Shown here one piece after another: positions 13,201 through 26,541 of a stretch of 64,000 nt of DNA (position 1 is its first letter; every line of letters begins with the position of its first letter). Source of the DNA: Crotophaga sulcirostris. Its lineage: Eukaryota; Chordata; Aves; Cuculiformes; Crotophagidae. A model generated the notes under the pieces. It ran no database searches and was not told the DNA's origin. It saw nothing but the letters and a program-made list of their open reading frames with translations. A program made the position numbers and the translations under genes. The stretch spans positions 1,087,522 through 1,151,521 of the forward strand of contig VYZB01000076.1 in assembly GCA_013397455.1 (NCBI GenBank), written 5' to 3'.

Positions 13201-15344
13201 GGGGTAAGAGGATGTCACCTCAGCTATCCTGGAAAAGAATTGGGAGATAGGAAAATAATGCCTTTTGTGTTCCAAGAGGCAAATGGAAGTAATCTATTTT
13301 GAAGCGCTCTATTTCTATCATCATATAATTAGCATGTAACAAAAATGAATATGGTTGAAAAATGGAATATCTGTCTTGGTGCTCATCACAGTGCAGTCAG
13401 ACTGACAAATAATATCAGTTTGGTCACCTGCTGGCCAGTTATTCACTGACTTTGGCACCTCCAATGAATATAATTGATTCTGTTTTAAAACCTAGAGTGT
13501 TGATTCAGTAAAGCATATTGAGTTATATGTATTCTTTTTGGAGGTTTCTTTCGTTTTAGTAGATAACTCAGAATAGGGAACTGTCATGGGTAGATGAAAC
13601 TTAGTCCCTCTGGTGTACTTCATGAATTTAGAGAAAGGTCTTGTTAGATTGAAGTAATTCATAAAACTCACTGACTCTGCAGATTATTGCCCAGTGTTGC
13701 GTTGCAGTTGAGACAAGATTTGATATTTCATTTAGATGTATCCAAAAGTGGCTGCATGTTTCTCCAGTTTACTGTTACTTTACTAAGGTATCTACAGAAT
13801 GCTGTGCTGCCTATTTTCAGCTACTTATGTGTGTTTTCTTACAAACTTTGAGTCTTTCCATTTTAATCTCTAAAACCTTGTTGTGGATCATGGTATAAGG
13901 AAAATCTACTCCCATTCTGGGGATTCATAGTCATGGTATAATGGAATCTTCTCTGCTTTTAACTTGTCCCTAAAGAAAATGGAAGCATGCTTCAGTGTTT
14001 TTTATTACTCATTTTTAGGATCTATTTTCTTATGAATTAATGATTTCACTTTCACAAGTAAACCATCATACATAACATCATGCCACTTTATTTTCTTAGG
14101 AATTTGTTGAAATGCCCCTTGCTCCCTAAAGAATTTTTAGATGTTTGCCTTTCCCCTTCCCTGGGTAGGGAATTTACTTTATCCTATTATCACTGGTACT
14201 ACACTTTGACCTGCTTTTGCTTGAATGGCTATACTGACCTTTTTCCGTTTGCAAATCTTTCTGCAACAGACTTTGTATGGTTTTTTGCATATCTTTAGTT
14301 CAAGTTAGTTTGCTACATCTGGATCAGTTCAACCTTTTTTGAGAGTGCACCTCACTGGAACATAATTAAGCCCCATATAGAATAATTTCAGTCAGTGCAT
14401 ACTGTGTCATATGTACTACTTACATCAGCAGTTTGATTTTGATAATTTATAGCTGCTGAGTAATTAATTTTACAATATTTTTTTAGAATGTAATATGTAA
14501 ATCTAATTTCTATTTTTCTAATGAAAACCAAACAGAACAAAAATGCACAAAAAAACCCTTAAGAGAATGACTTTGAGTTATGAGGGCCAGGTGAGAATAT
14601 CTAGAACCAGATTTTGGAAATCTATCATTAAAATGATGAAGTTCTCGAAGTTGTCACTAACTGGACGGTCCAGACGCTGCTATTGAAGTACATGGTGGGG
14701 AGACATGGCCAGACTTTTAGAGGAGGACTCTAGTATGTTTGTTGTGCTTATTTTTTCAGTGATTTAAATTAATAGTGAATAGGGATGGGGAGGAAGAGAA
14801 TGTTTAGACTACACATTTGGTCAGGTGAAGATTATTCCTTTCACGTTAGAGATAGCCTTTTATGTCTCTCATAAGATAAAACAAACAGTAGAAAATATGT
14901 TATGAAATACAAGGACAACAACCAACATATACATTGTCTACAGATAATGAATAAAAACTGTTGACAGTACTTCCATTTTCTATTTCAGCTGTTTTTTAAG
15001 GGTTCATTTATAAGGAGCTTTCTGTCCCATTTGGCTGACAAATACTGACGTCTGAATCTTGATGCAATCGGCATCTTCTCCTCTTACTAAATCATTCATG
15101 AATGTTGTACTACTTTTAGTCTCTTTATTCTGTCAATGACTTTGCGGTAAAAATAGAAATAGAGCTTTTTGATTTTAGTGATTTGATGCATTCATAGTTG
15201 ATGCAGATCATTAGCTTTTTTAAATGCGTAAGTTATGGACCCTAATTTTACAGTCCTCAGGCTTTTAATCTTTTGGTAGTGTTCGCTCTCTTTTCTTAAA
15301 GCAATAAACTCTTAATTACTTTTTTGTACCGAATATAATCAATG

Positions 15345-15560
15345 TTTCCTACAGAACAGGAATAGTTAAATTGTAGAGGGTCTCCAAGAGGAAAGAAGGA
15401 TTATTAGCTAAAAACATAAGCAATTAAAAGAACTAGTATTATTCAACTTAAAGGGAAAAAAAAAAGATAATATATGATAATGTTAAACACTATAGGGAAC
15501 TAAAGAAAACAAGAACTGTCTTCCAAATTTTTAAGTGACCTCAATTTTCTCAGTTAAGAG
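15345..15560 (+). mobile_element. Possible ancient CR1-like fragment
   Basis: 'GAGGGTCTCCAAGAGGAAAG', 'AACATAAGCAATTAAAAGAA' and 'TTCAACTTAAAGGGAAAA' resemble the segment just after the RT domain in old CR1 elements. The similarity is weak and A-rich composition inflates it, so the call is tentative. Confidence 0.25.
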
Positions 15561-15754
15561 AAAATTAATTTGTGTTTATAACTAGCTTCAAGACATGTGC
15601 TGTGTAAGAGCTACTGAGCTAAAAGTTGGGAAAAATGTCAACCAGAAGAAAATCTGATGCTGTGCATAAGCTTGTTGTGGTGCACTAATGTTTCTGCAGA
15701 AATAGCGAAGGAAGAAAAACACAGGGAATATGGTAGTGCCTGCATCTTTATTTT

Positions 15755-15780
15755 AAAAAGAAAGAAAGAAGAAAAAAAAG
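15755..15780. repeat. (AAAG)n purine-rich short tandem repeat
   Basis: AAAG units followed by an A-run with G interruptions. Confidence 0.88.
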
Positions 15781-17603
15781 GTGGCTAAGAAGAAAAGAGT
15801 TTTATTAGGAACAATAAATCTGTGATCTTTCATAACTTAAGACAGGCTGAGCAGTTCACAAAAGAAACCCTCATTTATATCAAACATTTCTGACATTCAA
15901 GAAACCCTTTTCGGCCTTGAAAAGCTCCATTACAAATAAGACACACCCTCTGCCTTGTTTTTTTTAGAGAGGTATGCTGCACTACTGGGGCTTGGTTTTG
16001 AAACTGCAAAAATGACACCAATCTTAAAAATTTGCTCTAGGATGTTTTAGCAGGGATTGCCTTAAAGTTACTTGATAAAAACAAATAGATAAAGACAGCG
16101 ACGGATAGATATCTACTAAATCATTTCATAGTGTGACAATACATAAAGTTTAGTTTGAGGTCAGTTAGCTTTCAGAAATCAAAAATATTTTGTCTTTTTC
16201 CATTGTCAAACCACTTGCCATGTTTTTTTTTGTGTAAAATTGAAGATGTTTGCTTTCTTTTTAAAATCTGTGTTTAGTGCTAAATGAGTTCAAAATGCAA
16301 GTCAAGAAACAAAAATGCTTACATAGCAGGAGAAACAGAATTTAGATTAGGTTGCAGGTTTTTACTCTTGAAGAACAGGCAGCTGCTCCTTAGTGATTTT
16401 TCTTTTTATAGAATTGAAAGAGAAGAGATGAGCAAACTCCAATGGAAAAACCTTAATTTGAATGGTATGAGAGTGTCTTTCACAGCAGAGGAAGTAAATT
16501 GTTGTGTACTGTATTTATTTTACTCACATTTGTTTGATGGGATCTTGCCCTTCATTTGAAATCTGTAAAGCACTAATGCAAGGACTTATCTCCTATGGAA
16601 AAGACTGCAAAAAGTGACAGTAGACACTTATTTCTGGGTCCAAAGGATCTGATCTACACAGGGCAGTGGAAAGGCTCCACTTGGCTTTGGATGAGGCCTT
16701 TGCACAGGAACTGGAAATAGGAGACTCGTTTTATAGAGTACTTCTGAAATGAACGTGGATAACCACAAGGATGTGTCTGCAAGAGCACTGTTGTCTTCTG
16801 GAAAAACTTCTCTCTCCAGTTTCAGTTTTCTTTTCTCCATGTTGAGGGGCTGTATCTCATAGCTATAAAGAATCTTATACTATAAGATGATGGACTGGAA
16901 AAACACAACAAAGATTTGCCAAGATTTTACTACAACTGTCTGATGTTGGATTGTAGGGTTGTATGTTTGGGGTTTTTTTTATTATCTATGGGAGTGTAAG
17001 AACTTGGGAGAAGGGGCATATATGCAATGATATTTTTTATTTGGCCTTTTTAAATTTTTTTATTTTTTTTTTTAACTTGCACAATTAAAGATCAGGTCTC
17101 TAAATACATACCAGGAGGGTTCATCTGGAGAATCTGGAGAACTATTGTAGCTTTCTCACTTTACCCCTGTTTCTTCTCCATTTTCTTTCTTAACATCTTC
17201 TCCACTGTCATATATATTTTCATCACTCTTTTGCAAACTCATTTCTCTCTTGCAGGTTTCTTTAGTGTCACATTGTGGGAATAATTCGATTATTTTGATT
17301 ACTTTTTGCACCATTTTGCTGTACTTACTTTGTTTCTACCATCTCATTTTTGGAGTATACAAAAGAGAACTTGAAACAGTGTTCTAAACAAGGTGACGTA
17401 ATGGATGTAAGTACATTGTCATAAGGATGTTCTGTTTTGTGCTATGGTCTTCTAGAAATTCTTAATATTCTGTTGAAATGCTTGGCTACCACTGAACGTT
17501 AACATGATATCTGCAGAGGCCTCCCTGTCATAACCACATGATTATTAATGTTTTAGAGCGCAAGTTTCTATATACCTAATTAGACCTGCAGGCTGGTTTG
17601 GTT

Positions 17604-18402
17604 TCATAGAATGACCAGAGTTAAAAGGGACCCACAAGGATCATTGAGTCCAGCTCCTGTCCCTGTGTAGGACAATCCCAATATTCATACCATGTGTCTG
17701 AGGACACTGTCCAAATGCTTCTTGAATATCTTCAGGCTTGATGCCATGACTGCTTCTCTGGGGAGCCTGTTTCAGTGCTCCACAACCCACTGGTTGAAGA
17801 ACATTTTCCTAATATTTGACTGAAACCTCCCCTGGCACATCTTCCTGCCATTCCCTTTCTCCTCCTTCCATTGTGAGAAGGCAGTAAACAGCTATGAGGT
17901 TCCCCCTCGGTCTCCTCCAGGCTGAACAGAGCAAGTGACTTCAGCTGCTCCTCATACAACTTCCCCTCTAGACCTTTCCACCAGCTTTGTGGCCTCCTCT
18001 GGACACTCTCCAGCAGTTTGATGTCCTTTTTATACTGTGGCTCCCAAAACTGCACACACTACTCAAGTTGGGGCTGCACCAGTGCAGAATAGAGCAGGAC
18101 AATCACCTCCCTCAACCGGCCAGCAATGCTGTGCTTGATGCACCCGAGGACATGGTTGGCCCTCCTGGCTGCAAGGGCACACTGTTGGGTCGTGTTCAAC
18201 TTGTTGTTGACCAGAAACAGGTCCCTCTCTGCAGGGCTGCTTTCCACCCTCTCGCTCCCCAGTCTGTACGTGTACCCGGGGTTACCATGTCCCAGGTGCC
18301 GAACCCAGCACTTGCCCTTGTTAAATGTCACGCAGTTGGAGATTGTCCAGCTCTCCAATCTGTCAAGATCCCTCTGCATTGCGTCTTTGCCCCCAAGAGG
18401 TC
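17604..18402 (-). mobile_element. CR1 LINE, antisense 3' part with RT fragment
   Basis: On the - strand, translations covering 18059-18400 and then 17732-18055 give the CR1 RT C-terminal region ('RDLDRLESW', 'CALAARRANHVLGCIKHS', 'LLYSALVQPQLE') followed by the tail region. The two parts lie in different frames, so the frame is broken at about 18055. The 3' terminus faces left, at 'TTTCATAGAATGACC'. The right edge at about 18402 is a 5' truncation. The + strand open frames through this copy (17987-18448, 18126-18419) are shadows. Confidence 0.92.
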
Positions 18403-19107
18403 TTATTACATGGATATAGCTTCCCATGCACAAATACTATTGATGTAGTATATTAATATGCAATTAATATGTCCACCTTAAGCTTGCTCATCTGCCTGTA
18501 GAACATAAAAATACTTATGGCACAATTTGATATTTTAGGTGGACAGAGGATCTGCAGGGATTACTTATCATTTTCGCAGATTCTTGAGAGGCCTGAAAAC
18601 ACTGGCATGAAAGCATTTTCAGTGTAGTTTGTTACATGAAGTGCTGCATTTTTAATTTGGTAGAAACACCTCCAATCTGATACAGAACGTCTCTTGCAGC
18701 TAAAAGGCAGTTACTAGTGCAAATGATCTCACCTGTTGCAATCTTAACTCTGAAGGTGTCAGATGAAAACTGTGTGTAACTTTGAATACAAGTATTAATA
18801 ACAATTGAGACAGTAAAATGTAATTATTGCATGTTATTACATTATCACCTGTGCAACTGAGAGGTGTAGAGTGAATATTTTGCCACATTCAATTAGAAGA
18901 AGATAAAAGTAGCACTGCAGAACTGAGTCAGTTAAATGAGAATTTAAATCACTGGAACTGAAGAAGCTTTAGTAAAATCATCTCACATCCTAGCCAACAA
19001 AGACATGTTTCAAGATTAGCAAAGTGTTATTTTTCTGGACTTAGGTCACCAAGCTGTTAGTTTGGATGTTATCTTTCGAGAGTGTTTGGCCTGTCAGGTA
19101 TGTGTAA

Positions 19108-19360
19108 TACAAGTGGAAGCAAGTTGCACAAGGGGAGGTTCAGATTAGACATTAGAAAAAATTTCTTTACTGAAAGGGTGGTCAGGCACTGGAACAGGCT
19201 GCCGAGGGAGGTGGCTGAGTCACCATCCCTGGAGGTGTTTAAAAGATGGATAGATGAGTTTCTGAGGGATATGGTTTAGTAAGTGGACAGGTATGGTTGG
19301 ACTGGATGATCTCAGGGGTCTTTTCCAACCAGATGATTATATGATTCTATGTATGATTCC
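19108..19360 (+). mobile_element. CR1 LINE, short 3' end
   Basis: Sense CR1 3' end starting in the 'GGAAGCAAGTTGCACAAGGG' region and passing through the 'TTTACTGAAAGGGTGGTCAG' and 'GGACTGGATGATCTCAGGG' blocks. It ends in ATGATTCTATGTATGATTC. A 65-codon open frame over 19082-19279 is the translated remnant ([20 protein letters not shown]), a pattern normal for this part of CR1 and not an independent gene. Confidence 0.92.
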
Positions 19361-20249
19361 TTAATGCTACTTGAGAAGTGGTAGTCACAGGAAATTTATT
19401 GCCCTGGCAAATGGACCAGAAAATTATCTTTCCACCATGTTACCAACACTATCCTTCGCATTTGAATTGATGCTTGCTGTATTCTTCATCCTCTCATCCA
19501 ATTTTTAACCAGTACTCCAACCAGCATGGGAAACTGCATCTACCTTCTCAGTTCGATACATTTTTTTTCATTGCAAATGGATCCTGGAGGGCTGCAGAAC
19601 CTTCTGTTTTAAGATACAAGCTATAAAGCAGTGAAATGGTCAATTGACTTCTGTTCTAGAAAAGAAAGCAGTGACGGTGATGGCTGATCACCAGTGGGTT
19701 TTTTTGGGGTAAGGAATATATATCTATATACTATATCACTGTTAAGACTTTTACCTTTACCTTGTAAAAGTACCTGCTAGTCCTGTGATTGTTGTTTCTG
19801 TGATCCAACAGCCACTGGCATTGCAGGAGATTAAGAGGTTTAAAAGCTCAGAGGTGAGAATTTAAAAGTTGCTTAGAACTCCAAAATTTTAGCCATGTGT
19901 GATGACATTTCTGTGTTACATATCGTTGAGTAAATTGATTTCTGATCAAGTAAACATTCAGTTGGAGTAAATTAACTTAAAACACCACCTAGAAGGTCTT
20001 AATGCATGGGTTTCCTTGCCCATATCTATTATCATCATTTAGACTTGCCTCCTGTGTAACACAAGCTATTGAATAAAGTAATTCTCAGAACACACCTATA
20101 GCTTCTGTTTTGAGAATGTACGTACTTCCCACATACTTATTTATAAATTGAGAACAATTAACTAATTAGCTTTTTATTTGATACAGGCTGGTAAATTTCT
20201 AGCATGTTGTTGTAGGGTTAGCTTGTGACAACTCCAGTCGCTTTTGTGA

Positions 20250-20688
20250 GATTAAGCAGTCCAACTTCTCTGGTCAAGCAGGGCCACATAGAGCTGGTTG
20301 GCCAGGACTATGTCCAGGTGGCTTCTGAATATCTCCAACAATGGAGACTCTACAACCTCTCTATGTAACCTGTGCCGGTGGTCTGTCATCCTCATAATAA
20401 AAAAAAAAAAAAGATGTTCCGACAGCACCTCCTATATTTCTGTCTGTGCGATTGACCCTCGTCCTGTCACTGGGCACCACTGAGAATAGCCTGGCTGCCC
20501 CTTCTTCATTCCTTTCTGTCAGGTATTTATACATGTTGGTAAGTTCCCCTCCCAGGCTTCTCTTCTCCAGGTTGAACAGTCACAGCTCTCTCGGCCTTTC
20601 CTCACAGGAGAGATGCTCCAGTCCCCTAACTGTCTTTGTTGCCCTTTGCTGGACTCGTTCCCTGAAGTCCACATCTGTCTTGCAGCCT
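20250..20688 (-). mobile_element. CR1 LINE, antisense fragment near the 3' end
   Basis: Antisense CR1. 'CAAGCAGGGCCACATAGAG', 'GGAGACTCTACAACCTCTCT', 'CTGTCACTGGGCACCACTGA', and 'GAGATGCTCCAGTCCCCTAA' appear in the expected order. A poly-A run near 20399-20412 has expanded inside the element. The usual terminal tail is not obvious at the left end, where degraded sequence extends perhaps to 20228. Confidence 0.9.
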
Positions 20689-23600
20689 AGTTTCTTCAGA
20701 AATATTAATTTATTTTCACTCTCTTATTTGACATTTAAGTGGCATATTTTAATGAGTCCTCTTTCAGATTGCCATTTCCTTACTGCAAACACAATTTGAG
20801 GACCTGCATTAGTTTTACTTTGATACTGACTGATGCATAAAGTGGGAGTCTCCTTTCTACAATTCTGCAAACGCACATCAAGTAAAATGGACAAGTATCA
20901 GTCTTAAAATTGGAACTTCATGTCAACCAAACCACAGCAATCCAGACTTGAAAGTCAAAGTGTCTTTTATTTGCTGTAAATAAAGAAATTGGATGACTCC
21001 ACCCCATTAATGTCAACTGAAAAACAACACTGTCCTATATAAGACTAGACAGCAGTGCTTTATTTTGTCAGAGAATACCAGCTTTCTTTACCTAAAGAAA
21101 TTATTTTTGAATACCTCCCAATCTCTTCTGTGACCCAGAAAACAGCGCCTATCTCTCCCACCAACAGCCCCAGCAATACCTCCCACTTCTGATTCCCACT
21201 ATTAGTGCTTATTTATATTACATAGCTGAGTATTGCTGCCTGGGTCCAGTGCACCCTCCTTCAGCTGTAAGTTTTTCTTTTTTGTTTAACACTCAATAAA
21301 ACTTAGTGATTCAAAATATAAATCAAAAAAATCACTTAAGGGAACGTTATTTTTTTTCAATACTGTTTATTTGAAAAATATGTACAATTTTACACGCTTC
21401 AGAGAAGAATAAAGGTAAAGCCTAAATATAAGTGATGCAAACCCCTAAATTTCAGACCATTATGCGTTGCTAGCTGGAGTGAATTAAAATAAAAAAAAAG
21501 AAAGAAGCTTGATATGTAGCCTGGTTTTGAGTTTTTTCCATCATCTTCTGATGATCCAATACTGGCCCATTTCAGACTAGATTTAATTTCTTGCATTTTT
21601 TAATCTATTTTGCCTTTTTTTAAATTTACTTGTCTTACATACTGTTCTAGTCGATGAACATAAAAGTGAACGCCAAAAGGGAAACCATATTTAGGAAATG
21701 TATGTCTTGTTCTCAGGTGGAATATTGACTACAATCTAACACATTGAATATAGAAATGTTATTAAATGAGGGCTAGTTTTTGAACAAAGTATAATGATAG
21801 GGACTTAAATTGAATCAATATTTATCGTGTGCTGTATCCTCACTTTGGCAATTAAATAAAATCTTGATTTTGACCTTCAGGACAAAATACTCCAGGGGTA
21901 GCCAATGGAACTTTGAAGTACACTTTGCAGTGAATTTCCTCTTACAAATATGGAATAATTTGGAAGATTCTCTCTCTAAATACTAATTTGTTACTCTGGC
22001 TTTCTGAAACTTCCTTCTTTCAGTTAATAGAGTTAGACTGTCTCTTCATTAATATGTCCAGTATTTTCTTTTTATTTACGACGTGGTGACAGTGTCCTAG
22101 AGAGTGATTTATTCTGATCAGCTGTGAAGAGGGTGATACTGTACATAGTGATATAAAATAAAATAGAAAAAGGTTTGAAACACTGTGTTAGCTTAAGAAA
22201 TAAGTGCAGAGTATTCTTTTCTGTTTCTACAAAGTAATGACTGGTCTTACAACTGCTGTGAGTCTTACAGTCATCCAACCCAACCTATTCAACCTGGTCC
22301 TTCCAGAAGAATGCTAACTACTAAGGGGGCTTGGGCTCAGAAATCTACCTGAGTGGAAAGTGAATCTACAGCAAAATTATCTTCCCAGAAAATGACATTA
22401 CTTTCTGCGCATCCCTGCAACCTATGTGATATGTCTGGAATAGCTGCCAGGTGGAAAGATCTTCCAAAACCTCAAGTAGTTTATCTCAAACCTCTATGGA
22501 TCTGTAATCCATAACTGAAAGCAAAAGGACTACAAATGTTGTAATACTGATAATAGGTGCTGAATTGTTTATAAGTCTCCTTAATAACTAAGCAACTTCA
22601 TTCTACAACCATAGCCAATTTGGTAACTCTGTATTTTACAGAGATGTTTTAGCTCAGGAAGGAAACACAAAGGTAATTTCAGCATGACTATGAACAGAGG
22701 GGAGGGATCAGAGAGCAGTACTTTCAACGTCAGCTACTCTTAAGCAAAGATGGCTAAAGAAAAAAAACAATCTGGTTTTAACTAAATGAAATATTAAAGA
22801 CAGAAGTAAAATCAGTGAATAAAAAATGGCATAATAGTAAATTCACCAGTAGAGCTGAGGAATATTTTATGATCAATGTTTTTGTCTCCTAAGGTATGAA
22901 AGACAGTCCATCTAGAATACTGTAAGTGCAGGTTGCATACAGTTCCCTGTGGATGTTCACCTGGAGACCTGTCTAACAGTTTTTCATCCAACGCTGCTGT
23001 TCCTGCTATATCAGCTGTGTCCAGGCAATTCATCTTTCTGGTCAACTAGATCAGAGATCTCCCCAGTTATGGATTCCAATGAGCCACAGTCTCTGCTCTT
23101 TTTTGGGGGGGGTTGTGTGGGGTTTTTTTGTCTGTTTGGGTTAGTTTGTTGTTGTTGTGGGGTTTTTTGTTGGTTTTTTTTTCCTTTTTTATGTCTTTTC
23201 ATCTTGCAAGTCTTTCTGTTCCTACTTCTTGGTGCAGGACAAAGAGAGGATACAAAACTTAATTACCTTCCTCTGCATCTTTCTTAATTGCTTCACCCTT
23301 TTTTACGATGCTCTCTAACCTCACCATCTCAGAGGTCCGAAAGTCGTAGGAATACTGTCACTAAGCTAATTCTGGAGCATGGAATGACAGAACTATTTGG
23401 TGGCTGTGAGTGCCAGCATGCAGCATTCCCTACAAATGATTTCCTATTGAGAGGCAGGCTAAATTAGCTCAATGCTGCACTGGGGTGGTTTCAGTGTGCT
23501 GGGGACCTGAGTTAGAACTGCTGCACTTTGCCTGTTCGAAATGAGTTCACAGTTCTTAGTTGTGTGCTCTTGTGCATGTTGCCCATACTTAGGGTAATGA

Positions 23601-24117
23601 GGTGTATCAATTAGGTTGTACCTCCTGGCTTTCTGCATCTGAGAGTGGCTGTTTTCCACACAAACATGCACATGAAGCAAATTTAAATCTGTGTTAACAA
23701 CAGTTTTGTGGCATGCAGTATAAATCTGAGTCAGGTCTATTTTGTTTTCAGTCCAGTCACATTATATTCCACTATCACTGTTTCTTCTAGCATCACAGCA
23801 GTTATGTATTGGTGTCTTTCTTAAGTCTGAAATATACATGTTTCAAAGTCACAACATAATACTATGGTGCAATAACTGTAATAAAGCTTTTAATTTTTTT
23901 TTACAGTGTATGTATTAGCATCTCTTAATTGCTTTAAAAGCAAGGAAGGAGTTTAATGGAAACTGTAGATTTTTCAATATAAGCTTAAAAATAGTCTATT
24001 CAGACAGAAAAGAGCTCTGGCAACCTTTGTCATGTCAATTTTCAGGCATGAGTATCTGCAGTACAACATGTTTGGACACAACAATCCCATGCATAGCTAT
24101 AGACTAGGGACGGAGTC
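20689..24117. other. Intronic sequence up to the assembly gap, no gene seen
   Basis: Only the G/T-rich tract at 23098-23190 stands out. Confidence 0.6.
23098..23190 (+). repeat. G/T-rich low-complexity tract
   Basis: The tract has G8 at 23105-23112, G4 at 23119-23122, G3 at 23138-23140 and G4 at 23159-23162, embedded in T-runs and GTT repeats. It could form a G-quadruplex only with long loops or by using the G8 run twice. Open frames on both strands here (22949-23287, 23011-23202) are low-complexity artefacts. Confidence 0.9.
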
Positions 24118-24842
24118 NNNNNNNNNNNNNNNNNNNNNNNNNNNNNNNNNNNNNNNNNNNNNNNNNNNNNNNNNNNNNNNNNNNNNNNNNNNNNNNNNNN
24201 NNNNNNNNNNNNNNNNNNNNNNNNNNNNNNNNNNNNNNNNNNNNNNNNNNNNNNNNNNNNNNNNNNNNNNNNNNNNNNNNNNNNNNNNNNNNNNNNNNNN
24301 NNNNNNNNNNNNNNNNNNNNNNNNNNNNNNNNNNNNNNNNNNNNNNNNNNNNNNNNNNNNNNNNNNNNNNNNNNNNNNNNNNNNNNNNNNNNNNNNNNNN
24401 NNNNNNNNNNNNNNNNNNNNNNNNNNNNNNNNNNNNNNNNNNNNNNNNNNNNNNNNNNNNNNNNNNNNNNNNNNNNNNNNNNNNNNNNNNNNNNNNNNNN
24501 NNNNNNNNNNNNNNNNNNNNNNNNNNNNNNNNNNNNNNNNNNNNNNNNNNNNNNNNNNNNNNNNNNNNNNNNNNNNNNNNNNNNNNNNNNNNNNNNNNNN
24601 NNNNNNNNNNNNNNNNNNNNNNNNNNNNNNNNNNNNNNNNNNNNNNNNNNNNNNNNNNNNNNNNNNNNNNNNNNNNNNNNNNNNNNNNNNNNNNNNNNNN
24701 NNNNNNNNNNNNNNNNNNNNNNNNNNNNNNNNNNNNNNNNNNNNNNNNNNNNNNNNNNNNNNNNNNNNNNNNNNNNNNNNNNNNNNNNNNNNNNNNNNNN
24801 NNNNNNNNNNNNNNNNNNNNNNNNNNNNNNNNNNNNNNNNNN
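24118..24842. other. Assembly gap (725 Ns)
   Basis: A run of undetermined bases. Its length is not a round default number, so it may be an estimated gap size. The open frames reported across it on both strands consist almost wholly of unknown residues and mean nothing. Confidence 1.
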
Positions 24843-25457
24843 ATACTGTGATAGAAGAAGACATTTTGCCATTTATTAGTGTTTGTATCTTTATATCTTA
24901 TAATTCTACTGTTATATGTAACTGCAAAACAAATGCTGGGCAAATATGAGTGCTCTCAGTTCCCTAAAGGTAGCTAATGCAATATTTTGCCTTTCCTCTT
25001 ATGTTGGTAGAAAGTATCTCTATGTAGTCCAGAAGAATATAGTTGTTCCCCTCCCTTGCCTCATCTTTCATATTCTTCCAGTAATGAACCTGTTTGCCTT
25101 CTCAGAGCAGTTGCTTCTTAATAAATAACACTTTCATTGCAGTGAAGGAAAAGCAAGTAGCATTTTTTCTTAACTGTTCTTGTTTGAAAGTCAAAGACTC
25201 CTTCTCTATCACATGCCATTTGATTTGAAGAATTTACAAGGTATGCTTTAGGGAAAATATGTTCTTCAAAGTTCACAATTTTCTGAGGTGATTTGCAGAA
25301 AATTTCCTGGGTGGTTTTTAGAAAGCTCTTGTCATTGAGTCCAGTAGTAACCAGTTATTTCTGAATCCTTGTGATTTGAAAACACTGAGTTTTGTCACAT
25401 CCTAGAGAATCTCTAGAGTTCACCAGAACTGTTCTTTTTGCAGCACATGCACAGTTT

Positions 25458-25479
25458 CCCTCCCCACCCCGAAAAACCC
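25458..25479 (-). other. Canonical G-quadruplex motif (- strand)
   Basis: The + strand reads CCC-T-CCCC-A-CCCC-GAAAAA-CCC. The - strand therefore has four G-runs with loops of 6, 1 and 1. Two one-base loops usually make a stable parallel quadruplex. If GABBR2 is transcribed on the + strand, this G-rich strand is the template. Confidence 0.75.
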
Positions 25480-25999
25480 AACCAGAGCTAAAATAACCAG
25501 GATGGCAGATACCTGTTTTAGTGCCTATTCCTAGTATTCTTGTCTAAACTTACTAGCGGATTTTATTATTGAGAATATACACTTTAAAATTATGTACAAT
25601 CCGTAAGAAAAGAGTATATGAAATAAGAAATTTCCTTTCATGCTGAATTACTTTAAAGAATTGCAATTATTTAAGCTGGTTCAGAAAACAGTCCAACTGA
25701 AACTGAAAGTAGTTCGGTTTCTGAAGCTGAAGAGTGCCTGGTCCTCTTCTCAGTGTCATTATGACCAAGAATGTCATATTAGTTTAAAAATTCTCTGCAT
25801 TTCCCATGTGATTTAGGTATGAGTACAGTAGTGTAAAGTACAATGTAATATTTGCTTAATCAATGTGCCTATTAAGAGGTGACTCATCCGTGTTTTCATA
25901 AATGCATACAAAGATATTAAGTAAGGCATTTTAAACTATCATGAAAAATATAAGTACACAGTGTCTAGAAAGTAAAAATAGCAAGTAAAGAATGAGATA

Positions 26000-26541
26000 C
26001 AGAATCACAGAATGGCTGGGGTTGGAAGGAACCTCTGGAGATCATCTAGTCCAATTTCCATGCTAAAAGAGGCTCACCTAGAGCAGGCTGCACAGGAACG
26101 CATTTGGACAGATGTTGAATATCTCCAGAGAAGGAGACTCCACAACCTCCCTGGACAGTCTGACTGTCCCTGAAAAAGTCTGTCCTCTTTGCACCCTCTC
26201 TTCAAGCATTTATATATATTAATGAGGTTCTCCCTAACCCTTCTTTTCTCCAGGCTGAACAGTTCTAAGCCATTTTCTCATGTGTGTGATGCTCCAGTCC
26301 CTTAATCATCATCACCCTTCATTCAGCTCTCTCCAGCACATCCATGTTTCTCGTACTGGGGTGCCCAGAACTGGATTCAGCGCTCCAGGCGTGACCTCAC
26401 CAGTTCTGGGTAGAGGGAAAACCTCACCTGCCTTGACTTGCTGGCAACACTCGTCATGCCTCCCAGGGTACCGTCAGCTTTCTTTGCTGCAAGGGCACCT
26501 TTCTGGCTCAGGTTATGTTTGTCTTTAATAAACAAGGAACT
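26000..26541 (-). mobile_element. CR1 LINE, antisense 3' end
   Basis: It begins at the left with 'AGAATCACAGAATGG' and 'GGTTGGAAGGAACCTCTGGA', the complement of the CR1 3' terminus. It then runs through the 'GAGACTCCACAACCTCCCTG', 'TTCTCCAGGCTGAACAG' and 'ACTGGGGTGCCCAGAACTGG' blocks. The right end at about 26541 is the 5' truncation point. An 82-codon + frame at 26280-26528 lies antisense to the element and is not a gene. Confidence 0.94.

Larger units (their letters stand above)
9838..17603. other. Intronic sequence, no gene seen
   Basis: AT-rich, with short simple repeats and one doubtful ancient CR1-like piece at 15345-15560. C8 at 13012-13019 is an isolated run. Confidence 0.6.

Noticed and set aside
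17987..18448. 153-codon + strand open frame
   Set aside because: Antisense to a CR1 copy at 17604-18402; the real relic is on the - strand.
22949..23287. 112-codon frame with hydrophobic F/C/G-rich segment resembling a membrane helix
   Set aside because: Produced by the G/T low-complexity tract at 23098-23190.
24032..24949. Open frames of 255-305 codons on both strands across 24118-24842
   Set aside because: They run through the N gap; nearly all residues are unknown.
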